Below are positions 14,201 to 26,649 of a DNA stretch of 64,000 nucleotides, in pieces; position 1 is the first letter of the stretch, and every line of letters begins with the position of its first letter. A program made the translations under genes and the position numbers. Source of the DNA: Nymphaea colorata (taxonomy: Eukaryota; Streptophyta; Magnoliopsida; Nymphaeales; Nymphaeaceae); the NCBI RefSeq assembly GCF_008831285.2, contig NC_045139.1, forward strand, positions 8,278,204 through 8,342,203, in the 5' to 3' direction. Below the pieces are notes generated by a model that saw only the letters and a list, made by a program, of their open reading frames with translations, was not told the origin of the DNA and did not search any database.

Positions 14201-15218
14201 TGGTTGATTCTGGAAAAATCTTGACTGGATTCACACCATTGTTTAATTTTTGTGGAAGATATTGGTGGAAATAGTTTTTTTAGTTTGACATGTCATGTAG
14301 GCTGGAACAGCAAGTTCTTAGCATTGGAGGCCTACTATATCAAAATTATTGAGCCCTCTGCTCATTTTGCAGGACGATAATTTTTCTAACTGTCTGCGTT
14401 TTTATTTTCCATAGAAAATTTACTGTTAACGGAGGACCATAAAACTGTAAAGCTTGTAGACTTTGGTTTAGCAAGGGAGGAGACTTTAACAGAAATGATG
14501 ACCGCAGAAACTGGAACATACCGATGGATGGCTCCAGAGGTGCTCACTTCTGTTATAAATTTCTTTTTCTTGCTTCTTCTCTAAGCTCCATTAAGTTCCC
14601 AAGTTAATTGGTTCTATTTCAATGAAGTTCTTTTTCTTCTGGGTGTGCTTTTATAGTTGTACAGCACAGTAACTTTAAGGCATGGAGAGAAAAAACATTA
14701 CAATCACAAGGTTGATGCTTACAGCTTTGCAATAGTTTTGTGGGAGCTGTTACACAATCGTATGCCATTTGAAGGCATGTCAAACTTGCAAGCTGCATAT
14801 GCTGCTGCGTTCAAAGTAATCACTATCCTATTGTTTGTCTTTTGTTTCTTGTTGCAGTAGATCTTAGAAATACAGTTTCTTACCAAAAAAATCATTTTGT
14901 CAGAATGTTAGGCCGAGTGCAGACAACCTTCCAGAGGATTTGGCTTCCCTTTTGACTTCATGCTGGCAAGAAGATCCCAATTCACGACCCAACTTTAGCC
15001 AAATTGTCAAGATTCTCCAAGATTTTTTGCACACTATCTCACCTCCAACTTCTGCAGTTTCCTCTCACGTGTTTTCCTCCGACAATGTGCTCCTGCCCCC
15101 AGAATCTCCTGGAACTAGCTCTTTGATGGCTATACGAGATAACTTAGGTGAAATGACAAAGATGAAGTTGGCAAGTAAATCAAAGGGCATTTTTTTCTGC
15201 TTTAAGAAGTGCTGTTGA
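11241..15218 (+). CDS. ATN1-like Raf-related serine/threonine protein kinase
   Basis: Six exons: 11241-11389, 12050-12182, 12394-12589, 14415-14539, 14657-14815, 14904-15218. All introns are GT-AG and the phases join to 358 residues. The product is a compact plant Raf-like (MAPKKK-related) kinase, closest by memory to Arabidopsis ATN1 (At3g27560) and At5g40540. Glycine-rich loop GEGAHAKV is at 39-46, catalytic Lys59 is in VAIKI, HRDLKPEN carries Asp156, DFG is Asp175-Gly177, and [13 protein letters not shown] marks the activation-segment end. It should phosphorylate Ser/Thr in the cytosol; partners are unknown. The tail contains [14 protein letters not shown], conserved in this subfamily, and ends in a Cys-rich FFCFKKCC that might be palmitoylated (inference). 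The start is the first ATG giving the family N-terminus ([20 protein letters not shown]). Intron 3 is the longest (1,825 bp). All catalytic residues are intact. Confidence 0.94.
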
Positions 15219-16130
15219 ATTTGGTAAAGGGAGGAATCTTTGTAAAAGTGCGTGTACATGAAACTTCTGGTAATTATCTGTTCATCATGCACTGCAACCT
15301 TTTGTTTTATTTGTGGAGGGAGAGAGAGAAAGAGAGAGAGAAGTGGTACTCTTTATATATGCCTACGAGGCTGTAGTATTTTCAATATTCTGTCTTCGCT
15401 CTTCTTTGTCCTCATGTTAACATCACTGTTTGTGCGATGTGCAGAAGAAGGTGAGAACTACATTGAGAGCATGGATGCTATCTCAACCCTACATTCTAGA
15501 ATCTAAATGAATCTCAGTAATTGGATTGTGTTTTATCAAGTCACAGAGCATCTGCCCACTGACCTTTCATTGTCTTTGCTTGTTGTTGAGAGGGACTGTA
15601 TCTTTTGCCCCCATTAATGGTATATGAAGCTTTATCTGTTAAAAAAATTTTAACTTCAGATTTTGAAAGCCGACAATGGCTCCATTAGTCTGGTTGGTAG
15701 GACTGCCTTAAAGCCTCTGAGTTGAAGGAGGCCTGAAGTTCTATACCAAGGTGTGTTCTTGCCACAAGTCCAAGTGATGATTGACTTGGGGTTAAGAAAG
15801 CATATTCAGGTGTTTTACATTAACACCGCATATTCAGGTGTTTTACATTAACACCGACGCGAATAGGTCATGGTACATGTGTGCCCATGAGGCAGCAAGT
15901 TGAAACATCCAGGAATACAAAAAAGGATCTGCTGTTATTCATTTGGTCTTTTTCCTGAGTAAATTGGGGCTATGCAGACTCCCAATCAATTTAGGTTTCA
16001 AACATCCGAGTTTCACAATGCAGAAAACCATAAAAAAAAAATTTGTCCTTCTTAAAGCAGTTTATGCCTATGGCTTTTCAGTTGCTCAAGGCACCTAAAA
16101 CTCTTAAGATTTTGTAATATGAGATTATTG
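15219..16130. other. Kinase 3' UTR and spacer
   Basis: Kinase 3' UTR with a GA-rich run at about 15318-15342. No second gene. Ends at the probable LTR of the copia remnant. Confidence 0.5.
15800..15855. repeat. Perfect 28-bp tandem duplication
   Basis: The unit starts GCATATTCAGGTG and ends TTAACACC. It occurs at 15800-15827 and again at 15828-15855 without a mismatch, so the duplication is recent. Confidence 0.93.
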
Positions 16131-16415
16131 TGTCATCCACCGAAGACATGCACAGAAAAACAAGAATGAAAGAAAGAGAAGGGAAGTCCCAAAGGATAGG
16201 GACGGCAACAACAATAATTGTATGTTGAACTCTAAGATTATATTATAAAATCAATCTTTTACACCAGGGACTAATAAGTACTATTAAAACTAAAGAATAT
16301 CACAGCCATGCAATTAATGAGAAAACATAACGTTAAAAAGGAAACACCTAATATGACGTTTGAATTTGGATCCAGATCCAATCGTCATCACCTAAACCTT
16401 ATTCACGTTTTAACA
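16131..16415 (-). repeat. Probable 3' LTR of the copia remnant
   Basis: On the minus strand the purine tract GAGGGAGGG (the expected polypurine tract) is followed by TGTTAAAACGTG, and the block ends ...GGATGACA, giving TGTTA...TGACA ends. The length of about 285 bp is short but within the copia range. The outer boundary is tentative because no second LTR was found for comparison. Confidence 0.45.
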
Positions 16416-19400
16416 CCCTCCCTCAGGTTGTACATGGTCTTGCATAATCTCCAACTTGTTCTCTAGCAACCAGAACCATCCTGTTAATCCTTTAGTAAAT
16501 AAGTCTGCCAGTTTATCTGTAGTTCTAACATGTTGGGGCTCTGTCTTCTTTTCCTCAACCTTTTGTCAAATAAAATGTTGGTCGATTTTAATGTGTTTGG
16601 TCCTACTATGCTGAATGGGATTGAAAACAAAGTTAATTGCATTTTGATTGACATATAGGAGCACTGAGCAAGCAATCTTCTTCCTTAAATCATTCAATAA
16701 ATGTCTAATCCAAGTAGCTTATGTTGTGCCTATATCCATTGACCGATATTTTGCCTCGATACTAGATCATGCCACAACCTTTTGTTTTCAATTGCTCCAA
16801 GACACAAGATTATGCCCTATGAAAATATGATAACCACTGACTAATCTCCTCTCATTTGGTTCACCTACCCAATCGGCATATGTATAAGTGATTATCTCAT
16901 GTCCATGATAAGCATTGTCATTCTTATCATAAACAAGGGCATCTTTTATAATGCCCTTTTATATATCTTAAAATGTGTTTTAAAATGTATTTCACTGCCT
17001 CTATATGACTTTCTCTTGGAGCATGCATAAATTGAGAAACCAAATTAATAACATAAATAATGTTATGCCCAGTAAATGTAAAATAATGTAACATACAAAA
17101 AATGCTTTGATATCTTGTAGGATTGACATAAGCCTCCTCATCTTTAGAACTTAATCTCTGATGTAATACACTAAGAGTAGTAATCGGTCTAAATTTGTCA
17201 GGCCCATCTTTTTCCAAGAGATCAAGAATATACTTTTTTTGCATGAGTGTCAATGTGTCCCCTTGTCTATCAACCTCTACCCCATGAAAGTACTTCAATT
17301 CTCCTAAATCCTTCATCTTAAAGATCTTCATTAAAAATTGTTTTATCTTTCCCACATGCTCATTTGAACTCATTGATATAACAATATAATCAACATATAT
17401 GAGGAGAAGAGCAATGGTACATTTCTTTTGGTAGACAAATAAGGAATAATCTAATGAATATCTTCTAAAACCAAAACCTTGAATCTGTAAAGAAAAACTC
17501 TCAAACTAAGAACGAGTTGCTTGTTTTAACCTATACAGAGACCTTTTCAATTTGCACACCCAAGTGGAAGGATGTTTTTCTGCATATCTTGGGGCTTCTT
17601 CCTTTAAAATTTTGTGTAAAAATGCATTTTTAACATCTATTTGACTGAGTGTCCATCATCAATCAAAAACTAAAGATATGATGATACATATTACACCCAT
17701 TTTAACCAATGGGTTAAAAATTTCATCATAATCTTCGTCATATTGTTGCGTGAAACCCCAAGCAACAAGACGTTCCTTATATCTTTCAATGCTCCTATCA
17801 GGTTTATATTTATTTTATAAACCCATTTGGAACCAACATCGTTCCTTCCTTCTGGTTGTGGTACCACATCCCAAGTCTAACATTCATGAAGAACTTCCAT
17901 TTCTTCATTCATAGGTTCAACCCATTGTCGTGATTTGACAACTTGATTGAGAGAGAGTGGCTCATCTTGCTTTGTGAGTTGAAACATAAATAGTTAAAAT
18001 CAAGAGAAAATGTATGATGACTCACCCATTGTTGAATTGGATGCCGAATACGATTCAATCTTTGGCCTTGTTCAGTAGTGGTTACCTCTAGACTACTTAG
18101 CCCCTTTTCTCTGGCTTGTTTGACATATACTTGTCCAAAAAAGTGCTCAATAAGATGTTCTTCATAGGTCTGATGGTTGCTTAAAACCCTCACTACTATT
18201 CGAGGATGAATCGAATGGTAGATTGACATGTCTGCTCCATATTGGTAAAAAGATCAGCACTCAACCATGGATCATACATCTCCACCATCATGGGTTGCAC
18301 TTGATTTGACACATCCATGCCAAAATCATGTTCATCAAAACCATTTCTAGAGGTTCTAATACATTTTGAAGTGGATCATAACACTGATATCCTTTATACT
18401 TGTTAGCATATCTTACAAATATGCACTTTGCCGCCTTGTCCTGAAACATACTTCTCAAAGATGAATCAAGATGCACATAACTTACACACCCAAAAACACG
18501 TAGTTCATTATAACATAGATGTTGATCAAACAAAATACCATGAGATTTCTTGTTCAAGATGGACACAGGGAGACAATTTATAATGTAGGCTAATATATGA
18601 AAAGCCTTCGTCCAAAGGCTAATGGGCACATTACTGTCATGTAACATGCTCATAATACTTTTTACTATATGACAATGTTTCTTTCTGCAACTTCATTTTG
18701 TTGTGGGGTATATTGGTAAGAAATATGTCGTCCTATTCCATTATCTCAAAGAAAGCAATAAAATTGTTTGACATATACTCTCTCTACCATCACATTTCAA
18801 ATGCACAATATGATAGGAAAATTTTGTTTTAATCATAAAATGAAAATTCTGAAATATTTGAAATACTTCATGCTTATGTTTCATGAAATATATCCAAGTA
18901 TAGCAGGAATATGAATGAATGAAAATGACATAATATCAGCTTCCAGATAAAAAAGGAATAGGAGCGGGTCCCCAAACATCATAACAAACAATTTTAAAAT
19001 GTCTCGACACTCTGTCATTAAGAATATGAAATAGAAGAACGTGACTCTTACAGAGTTCACAACTCGAGCACTTCTTAGACTTAGAAGGAGGTGGCAAACT
19101 AAACTTTGGAATAAGATTGCTAGAAACAAGACTTTCAATAAAACTTCTACTACAATGACCCAAATGATCATGCCAAAGTTTTGGCTTATTACAATAGCTA
19201 GACACTCAACAATTACAATAAAAAGCTTTGACGACTCCCAAGAAGGCTTTGATGGCTCCAACTGAAGAACAAGGATTGAAGAAACTGAAGAGTTGATTGT
19301 TTTCTCCTTGAAAACATACATGTCTCCACGTCATTCCCCCTCAGGGAACATCTCCTTTGTTTGAATATCCTTAACATAGACAAACAAAGAAGCAAATTCA

Positions 19401-20698
19401 ACAGTTGAGTGCATATCATCGACAAGTTTAGCAACAAACACAATATTCTTTTTAATGTTAGGAGTGAGAAGGACATTGAACAAAAGAAGAGATTGCTAAT
19501 ATGACTGATGGAGTGATGAGATCCATCACTTGTAACTATATTACCTTTCCCAAGATAAGGAGATAGGTTAGATAATTTACCTACATCGCCCGTCACATGT
19601 GAGGCTGCCCCTGAATCAACATCACTGTCCTTGATTATTCTGCTTGAACGTCATCTGTGATATGGCTAACAATAAGACCTAATGTATATCTCTTGGTAGT
19701 ATCCTCGTTCCTAGGGAGTTAGCTGGTCTATTTTTAGGCTTTTGCATTTTCCCTTTATTCTGTGGGTTAAACCAATAATTAGCTTTCACATGGCCCCTTT
19801 TATTGCATTGAAAGCATGTAGGGATTCACTTTTGATGTCTTATAGTAGCCTCGAAATGATGGATGTAGGCAAAATGTCTCGTCCTCCATGTCCAAAGCGA
19901 CCTCTACCCTTACCTCCTTGATGTCCTCCATTCTCTCGTTCATAACCTACTAAAGTCTCTGTAGCAAGCACTCAATAAAAACTGGTTGAATCTTTCTCTT
20001 TTGCTCTCTGCTTCACGATATTCTCGTGAAGAAGAAGCTTTGTCTGTAGTTCTTCAAAGTGGGCAGTTGCGGAACAGTGCTATAGTAAGCATGAAAAAAT
20101 CAGGTCCTAAGCCATTTATAAGCTATTGGACTTTGTCCTCATCTGAAATAGCACTACCAATGACTACCAACTGATTGGTGACGGCCTTCATGCAACCAAT
20201 ATACTTTATGATTGACATCGAACCCTTCTTCAAATTCTGAAATTCTTTATTTAGAAATAGAAATTGTACTTCTGATATCTGAGAATAAGTCTGAGATAAA
20301 TTAGTGCATAGCTCTGTTGTAGTGTAATCATCTGAAAGAGTAGCCAATACTTATTGAGAGAGTGTCAAAGTGATGTGGGCAACCAAAGATTGGTCACGTT
20401 TTCTCCAAGATGTATATTCTAGATTTTTTGTGAACTTGGAACGTGTGGCACCTTTCTCATCCTTAGATTCATATACAATAGCCTTCGGTGGTGTTGGAGC
20501 GGAACCATTGAGATGTTTATCGAGATATTGACTCCGTATAAACGAAAGTATTTGTCTCTTCCAGGTCAAGAAATTAGAATGAGCGAGTTTTTCAGTGACT
20601 AGTTGATCCAACACCAACCATCATTCTCATGCACCCAAGAACCAAATAAGCGGGAATCGATCATTATTATCCAAAAGTCCGACCCGCTTTTCTGCCAT
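16131..20698 (-). mobile_element. Degraded Ty1/copia LTR retrotransposon
   Basis: Minus-strand fragments in copia order gag, protease region, integrase, RT, RNase H. Gag lies at about 20617-20100 (LAHSNFLTWKRQI...), with a zinc knuckle at 19771-19820 reading CFQCNKRGHVKANY, so the last Cys is Tyr. The gag-pre-integrase region is at 19205-18960 (KLWHDHLGHCSRSF...CSSCELCK). The integrase C-terminal part is at 18653-18290. RT is at about 17400-16927, where the catalytic YVDD reads YVDY (17386-17397). RNase H lies near 16820-16560 and includes a SSIEAKYRSMA-like stretch and PIQHSRTKHIKIDQHF. Many stops and frameshifts separate these, so the element is dead. No 5' LTR or primer-binding site is visible at its right end. 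Confidence 0.88.
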
Positions 20699-20792
20699 CT
20701 TCTCCAACGGGGATTTGGAGGCGGCAGAAGGTGTGCGGAGCCAGAGGCCTGGCGCTTTGGAGTGTGATCGTAGCAGCCCTGCCGGCGCAGGA

Positions 20793-23700
20793 ATGCAGGA
20801 CTCCGACAGGAAGCGCAAGAGAGGAAAGCGGAAGCGGGAGCTCCGTCATGACGATCCCCCTCCTGCTGACGTCTCTCCGAAGTGCCGACGGCAATCATCA
20901 TCCGCATGCCCTAATCCTAATGCCAAAGGATCGTCCTCTTCTTTTCTCGAGAAGGTAATTCTCAATAATCTCCGTCTTTGTTGTCGTTCATCTTCTCGTC
21001 CCCATCCATTCCGTTGGGTCCTTTTAATTTCTGGGGCGTCCTTTCTGCTGAAAACAAACAACTTGCAGATGAGAGCGAGGCTGTCCGGCGGTCATTTTCG
21101 GATGCTTAACGAGAAGTTGTACACTAGCAAGTGGGTTTCTCCTTCTAGAAGACCTTTCTTTGAGGCTGACTCTTATTTTGTGTAACTGGAACGCTTCTTT
21201 ATGCTTCAGTATATATAGGGATGTTGTACAGTTTTTTTTTTTTCTTTTCTTTTCCAGTAAGGTTTTGTAATGTTTAAAGTTCCCAGTTACTCATTTTGGC
21301 TATAGTACAGTGCATCAGCGCCCTCTTTGTTGTGCTTTAGCTGTGATTGGTTTACTATTGCTAGTTTAAACATTCATGCCTTATGCATGTTATTTAGAAC
21401 GCAGAAGTACTATTTCTGAACTTCTTTTATTCCTGCACTTTTGCTTTTTGTAGTGGAAATGAAGCATTCGATCTTTTCAGGAAGGACCCTGCCCTATTTG
21501 ATGTGGTATCTTCGGACAGCTTACACTTTTTGCATTTTTCTCTTTGTTTTCATTTGATTATTTCTCGTGCGTGATAGAAACTGATGCAACTAGGATAAAC
21601 AGTTTCCATGCCAATACGTTGGGTTCTTTCATATGAACAGTGTTTGAGTACCTGTTTCGTCACGGGATAGAAAGTAAGGAAATCCTGCAGTGGTTGGTTA
21701 TGTGCCCAGAATCTAGATGACCTTCTTACTGTGATGTTCAAGGCTTCAAGCTGAAGCCAAACATTGATGAGTTACTTCGAAATAGTCATGGTTTGTTTCT
21801 CTGTCGGGTCTTCAAGCTGTGACAAGGTTTTGGTCCCATTCGTAACTTGAAGAGAAAAATGAGGGACTATGTTTGCAACTTTTCTTGGATTTTTGAAGCT
21901 GCTGTGATGTTTAGCAAAATGTTGGTCTCTTAAAGCAAACTTGGCCTTTGAAAAGGTTACAAATCTGGCAGTCTCTTTTGAGTATTATTTATTGGATAAC
22001 AATTGCACTGCTTTTTCATTGTGCTCTGCATGCAATTTTGACATATTCTTTCTCCTGCAAATAAAAAAGTTTATGTTAATATGATCAGACTTATGTATTG
22101 TTCACTAGGCTTTCCCTAAAGTTGCGTTGATATCTTTAAGTGTGATCCGTACAAACTACTAAATGCAGAGTTTTTAGGGTCTTAGAAATAATACATTGAT
22201 TGCTATTGAGTGCAGAGTTTTTAGGTTCTTAGAAATAATAAATGATTGAAATCCATAGTAAAAATAAGGTTTCAATCAAATTGAAGAGAAAAAAGAAACC
22301 AAAATCAGATCCAGCTACTTGCAAAGGTCTGAAATCATTTTTGCCAAATTAATGGACCTAGCTGATTGGTTGAACTGTAACAACTTTCAGTTATTGTATC
22401 TTTTTTCTTTTGCAACTGACTTTTGACGTTATGTTAATTCTGACATTATGTGCAGTCCTGAGCCCTTGCTTTATAATACACAATGGGAACTGATAAATGG
22501 AACTCTTTTAAACTTTAAAGTAAGGAGAAAAAGAAACGAAAAACAGATTCAGCTACTTTTGCATACGAAGGTCTGATGTCGTCTCTGTTGAATTAATGAA
22601 CCTAGCTGGTTGTTGAACTGATTCCATTTTTCTATCTCTATTTTTGTTGCATTTATCTTTTGGCATGATGTTACTTCTGATCTTATGATGGAAGGTCCTG
22701 GGTTTAGATAAATGAAACTGAAATGATAAATGGAACTGGGGATAAGTGTTTATTCCTTTGATTTGAATGATGTGATCATGACTGGAGATTAAAAAAATGA
22801 AAATATAATGCATCAGCCTATGCATAGGAACGACTTGAATGTAGTTATATGTTGGACATTTTTAGAAATCTTGAAGGGCTTGTCTAGACACCCATGTCCT
22901 TTTACTATGAATTTTTCATCCTTCTAGTCTTTTTAGGTGTCATGCTGAGATTTGCCATGTTAAGCACTTAAAGCAATTTTGGGTTGGGCCATCACAGTTT
23001 CTAATGAAGCCAAGCTCAACATACGGTCTTGGGTTTCAACATGTGAGAATGTGTATTTAACGCCCTATTTGTGTTAAAAAAAATTTGCATATAGCCCTAC
23101 ATTGAAAATTTAAGAAAGTTTGAATGGATTCTATGCTCATGTCTTATGCTAAAAAAGTGTACTCATGGGTCTTAGTATTTTTGGTTGGGATCTGAAGCTG
23201 ACTAGGATTAGATTGAAAAAATCAACCATAGAGCTATGTCACATAGGTATGGGTACGGGTGTTGGTGTGGGTACCGGTACTGACCATTTTCAAAAAACTT
23301 GGGTGCGGGGGTACGGCCGTATATATATATAAACAATAAGAAATACTTAGAAAATATATATCAAAATAAAGAATATACATCAACATAAACAAATAAATAA
23401 CATAGAAAATATATATCAACGGCTCTTGCAGTAGTGTGTTTTAGAAACCTATGAAAAACTTTAAACATATGGACAACCAAGCAGCCCCTTAGTCAAATAT
23501 GAATAGCAATCAAATTTTCACATCCAAAGAATAGAATAAAAAATAAGGTGAAAAAAATTAAATCAAAGTAAAATTAAGCAGTTTGGATCTATAGGTACCC
23601 AAGTGTCAAAGTACCCATTTTAGGTACCGGTACAGCGACACGGGTATGTGGACCTTACTGAAGTACCCATGTGACTTAGCCATAGAGGGATTTATGTTAA

Positions 23701-26649
23701 TCCTGGATTGGGTTATCACAGGTTTTGAGGAAAAGGTAAACAAATAATTGCAACAGGTTGCTATATGACTAGAAAAAAGAAATGCGGCAGGTCTCTATGT
23801 CTTCTTGGAATGAAAGAGAAGTTCTATTGTCATATTTGATTAAGCAAGGCCATATTTCAATCTTTTGACAGTTCCTAGCCAAAATGTCCATGCCAGTGAG
23901 GAAGTCCAAGTCTGATCTCGTTAAGCTTCTTAAGACTAAGAATGTTAACAATGTTAGAAGCTTGGAAAAGGAAAAGAACATGTGGTTACCATCATTCCCA
24001 TTAACCCTGTTTTCTTTGAAACTTAACTGAAGCTGTTTTCTTTGAAACTTAACTGAAGTAAGAAGGCTTCAATCAAACAGCTGCATGGTTCTGTGAAGTG
24101 TGAACAGATAATGGACACCTCAAAATTTCTTAGAATCCTTGGGATTTTGAATTCATAGAGTTTTCACAAAATTTAAGGTGCTGAAAGAGTCCAATCAAGC
24201 TTGCTTTTCCCTATGGCCCATTTTGGTGGAGTAATATGGCTTTGTATTTAAATTTTCTTGTCAATGTTATTGATTACATTCAGCAGTAGGAGTATGACAT
24301 TAATGTGCACTTCTGAAAATTGATATCTGAAAGCTTTATGCTATATGGCTCAGGCATCTGATCTTCTTATGGTTTCAGTATCATTCTGGATATCAAGAGC
24401 AGATGTCTCACTGGCCAGTACAGCCTGTGGATAGCATAATCAAGTGGCTTAAAGATCACAGCTCTTCGTTGGTGGTTGCTGATTTTGGTTGTGGTAAGTG
24501 TGTGGAGACAGCTTCATGGGCCTGTTGAAAGGATAAATATGTCTAAATTAACCTGATTTTTTGTGGGGTGATAGGTGTAGGTGAAGCCTGTTTCAATATA
24601 TATTCATTTTTTTGTATATAGCAAATGCCTTCGGTGCTTGACTAATCCAATTTAACTGTAGGAGATGCACGCATTGCAAAATCTGTAAAGAATGTTGTTT
24701 TCTCCATTGACCTTGTCTCAAATGATCCGTCTATAATTGCTTGTGACATGTCTAAGGTATGTTTCCTGTGTCTTGGTTGTTTAGTTTGTAATGTGAAATT
24801 GTGAACTATCAAATGCATTATAATGTTTGTAATGCGCTAACATTCCTTCTTGCTTATGTCATCCATAAAAAATGGCAATAGTTGTGCCTTTGTGTCCATG
24901 AATGTGTCATTAGAACTTATAGGTACAGGTGTTTGTGTGCATGATTAAATCCCCTCTTTCTATGTGATTCAACTTGCTTAAGTGTACCTTGCTGTGAAGG
25001 TGTGACAATTATCAGCTTAGGTTGCAAAATATTCTCAATTCTTGATGTTTCTCAGTTCTGTAATCATTTTTTATGATATTATGATCAGATTTAATGCTGG
25101 TCCTGTGTATTTATGGGATGAATTCATAAAAAGATACTTTTTGAGTATCATTCCAATTTTATCAGAAACCTTCGATTCTAAGACTTGGCACTCCTCTCTT
25201 CTTTGTTTCTATTATGTTTCTTGCTTCCGTTTCAGTATTTCTCTTACTTTTTTCCTTAATTATGATCATCTTGTTAGTAGCCGTCTGATTGTGATTCTGT
25301 TGTATATCCTATCTGATGGAGTAATGGCACTGGTCATGAGTTGGAACAAAATCGTCCTGGGTTCAAACCTAATCTTACCATGCATAAGTTGCTGTAATTT
25401 TTGTAATTTTGTCGACCATTGCTTATTCGTTTGCTCAGACAAAGTGTACCAATCTACTCCTTAGTTTTGCAACCCTGAAAACATTTATAAGCTGTTCCTT
25501 TGGCATATGGATGCAAGCTAAGTCTGTTTTCTACTCCTTAGTTCAGTTTTGCTAATAGTTGAAATACAAAATGTGTCGGGTTGTTGATTATCCCTAATTG
25601 GAATCTCTCCTATTGGTGAAGACTGGTTCTGAAAGGCTAAAACTTAGTGCATGCAAACAAACATCCGCATGATTTGATCTTTGTTCTGGAGTCTTTGAAA
25701 ATTAATTTGTTGGCCCTACGTGGAATATCATGGAATTGATCCTCACATTTTTTTATGAGAAATGCTGGTGTCGTTCACTGCTCGTCTCCTGCACCAAGAT
25801 GTTGGCTGTTGACGCATCAAAATGGTGATAAGATTGTACTAGTGGAAAAATTTACAAATTTTGTATATGCATTTCAAGTAACAGTTGTACAAATAATAGT
25901 TTGCTGTGGAGTAACTTGATCACAGGATCAAACTCAATGTCTAGGATTTGCAGTCTCTGGTTCTTGATTGCCATCATTTGCAAATAACTTTTTTTGCTGG
26001 TCTGTTTTATTTCCTCGTGTCATCTTGACCACAGACACCTTTGGCTTCCTCGTCAGTGGATGTTGCTGTATTTTGCCTTTCCTTGATGGGCACAAACTTC
26101 CCAAGTTACCTTGAGGAGGCTCATAGGGTGCTTAAGCCAAGGTTATCAATCTTTTGTTAATTGGGAAAGTTTTCACCTTAGGCAGGAGGATGTCTATGTT
26201 TTCTGAAACTGTAATTTGTTTAACTTTATGTGTCCACTTTATGTCAGTGGATGGCTATTGATAGCGGAAGTCAAGAGCAGGTTTGACCCAAATAATGGTG
26301 GTGCAGATCCTAATATATTCTCTAAATGTGTCCACAAGCTTGGATTCAGTACAGTGTCCAAGGCAAGTGCAAGCATACATGTGTAATTTATAGACCTGTT
26401 TTGGAAAACCTTGTACTAATTGTATGACTACATGCAGGATTTCTCAAATAAGATGTTTATTCTTCTTATATTCCGGAAGATGGTATAGTGCAATATATGT
26501 TGGTTCGTTTGCAATTGCTTGCTGTTTCTAATATGCATAATCTTTAACACAATTTATAAATCGTCTTGCTGATGTTTCAGGAGGCGAATACATTGAAGAG
26601 CAACATTCAGTGGCCAAAATTGAAACCCTGTTTATATAAGCGACGGTGA
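20793..26649 (+). CDS. RRP8: RRP8-type ribosomal RNA-processing methyltransferase
   Basis: Nine exons: 20793-20954, 21069-21130, 21454-21505, 24379-24493, 24662-24756, 26035-26141, 26248-26362, 26438-26482, 26581-26649, joining to 273 residues. Intron 7 (26363-26437) has a GC donor (AAG|GCAAGT); the others are GT-AG. Yeast Rrp8 and human nucleomethylin are SAM-dependent enzymes that make m1A in large-subunit rRNA in the nucleolus. A basic N-terminus ([11 protein letters not shown], residues 5-15) is a likely nuclear or nucleolar signal. [19 protein letters not shown] opens the conserved domain. SAM motif I is [13 protein letters not shown] with DFGCGD at 127-132, followed by [15 protein letters not shown] (175-183) and a [12 protein letters not shown] block. 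It ends [12 protein letters not shown], as in plant homologues. The ATG at 20793 is the only in-frame ATG before the domain. A copia remnant ends about 100 bp upstream. Confidence 0.94.
22138..22625. repeat. Short duplications inside RRP8 intron 3
   Basis: Two duplications. Near 22160-22195 and 22213-22245 the phrase TGCAGAGTTTTTAGG(G/T)TCTTAGAAATAATA recurs. The segments 22285-22380 and 22527-22621 share GAAAAA(A)GAAAC, CAGATCCAGCTACT, AAGGTCTGA and ACCTAGCTG(A/G). Function unknown; probably local duplication. Confidence 0.65.
23234..23679. mobile_element. hAT-like MITE, family B copy 1, in RRP8 intron 3
   Basis: The 446-bp element starts CTATGTCACATAGG and ends CCATGTGACTTAG, giving inverted ends CTATGTCACAT / CTAAGTCACAT. 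It is flanked by a perfect 8-bp repeat, CCATAGAG, at 23226-23233 and 23680-23687, typical of hAT transposition. The interior is AT-rich with repeated GGTAC(C)GGTA-like motifs and a TATA run. It has no transposase. Confidence 0.8.
24007..24058. repeat. Perfect 26-bp tandem duplication in RRP8 intron 3
   Basis: The unit starts CTGTTTTCTTTG and ends AACTGAAG, at 24007-24032 and 24033-24058, with no mismatch. Confidence 0.92.

Noticed and set aside
20715-20792. Earlier start for RRP8
   Set aside because: The upstream frame opens on TTG and lacks an ATG; homologues start near the basic stretch that follows 20793.
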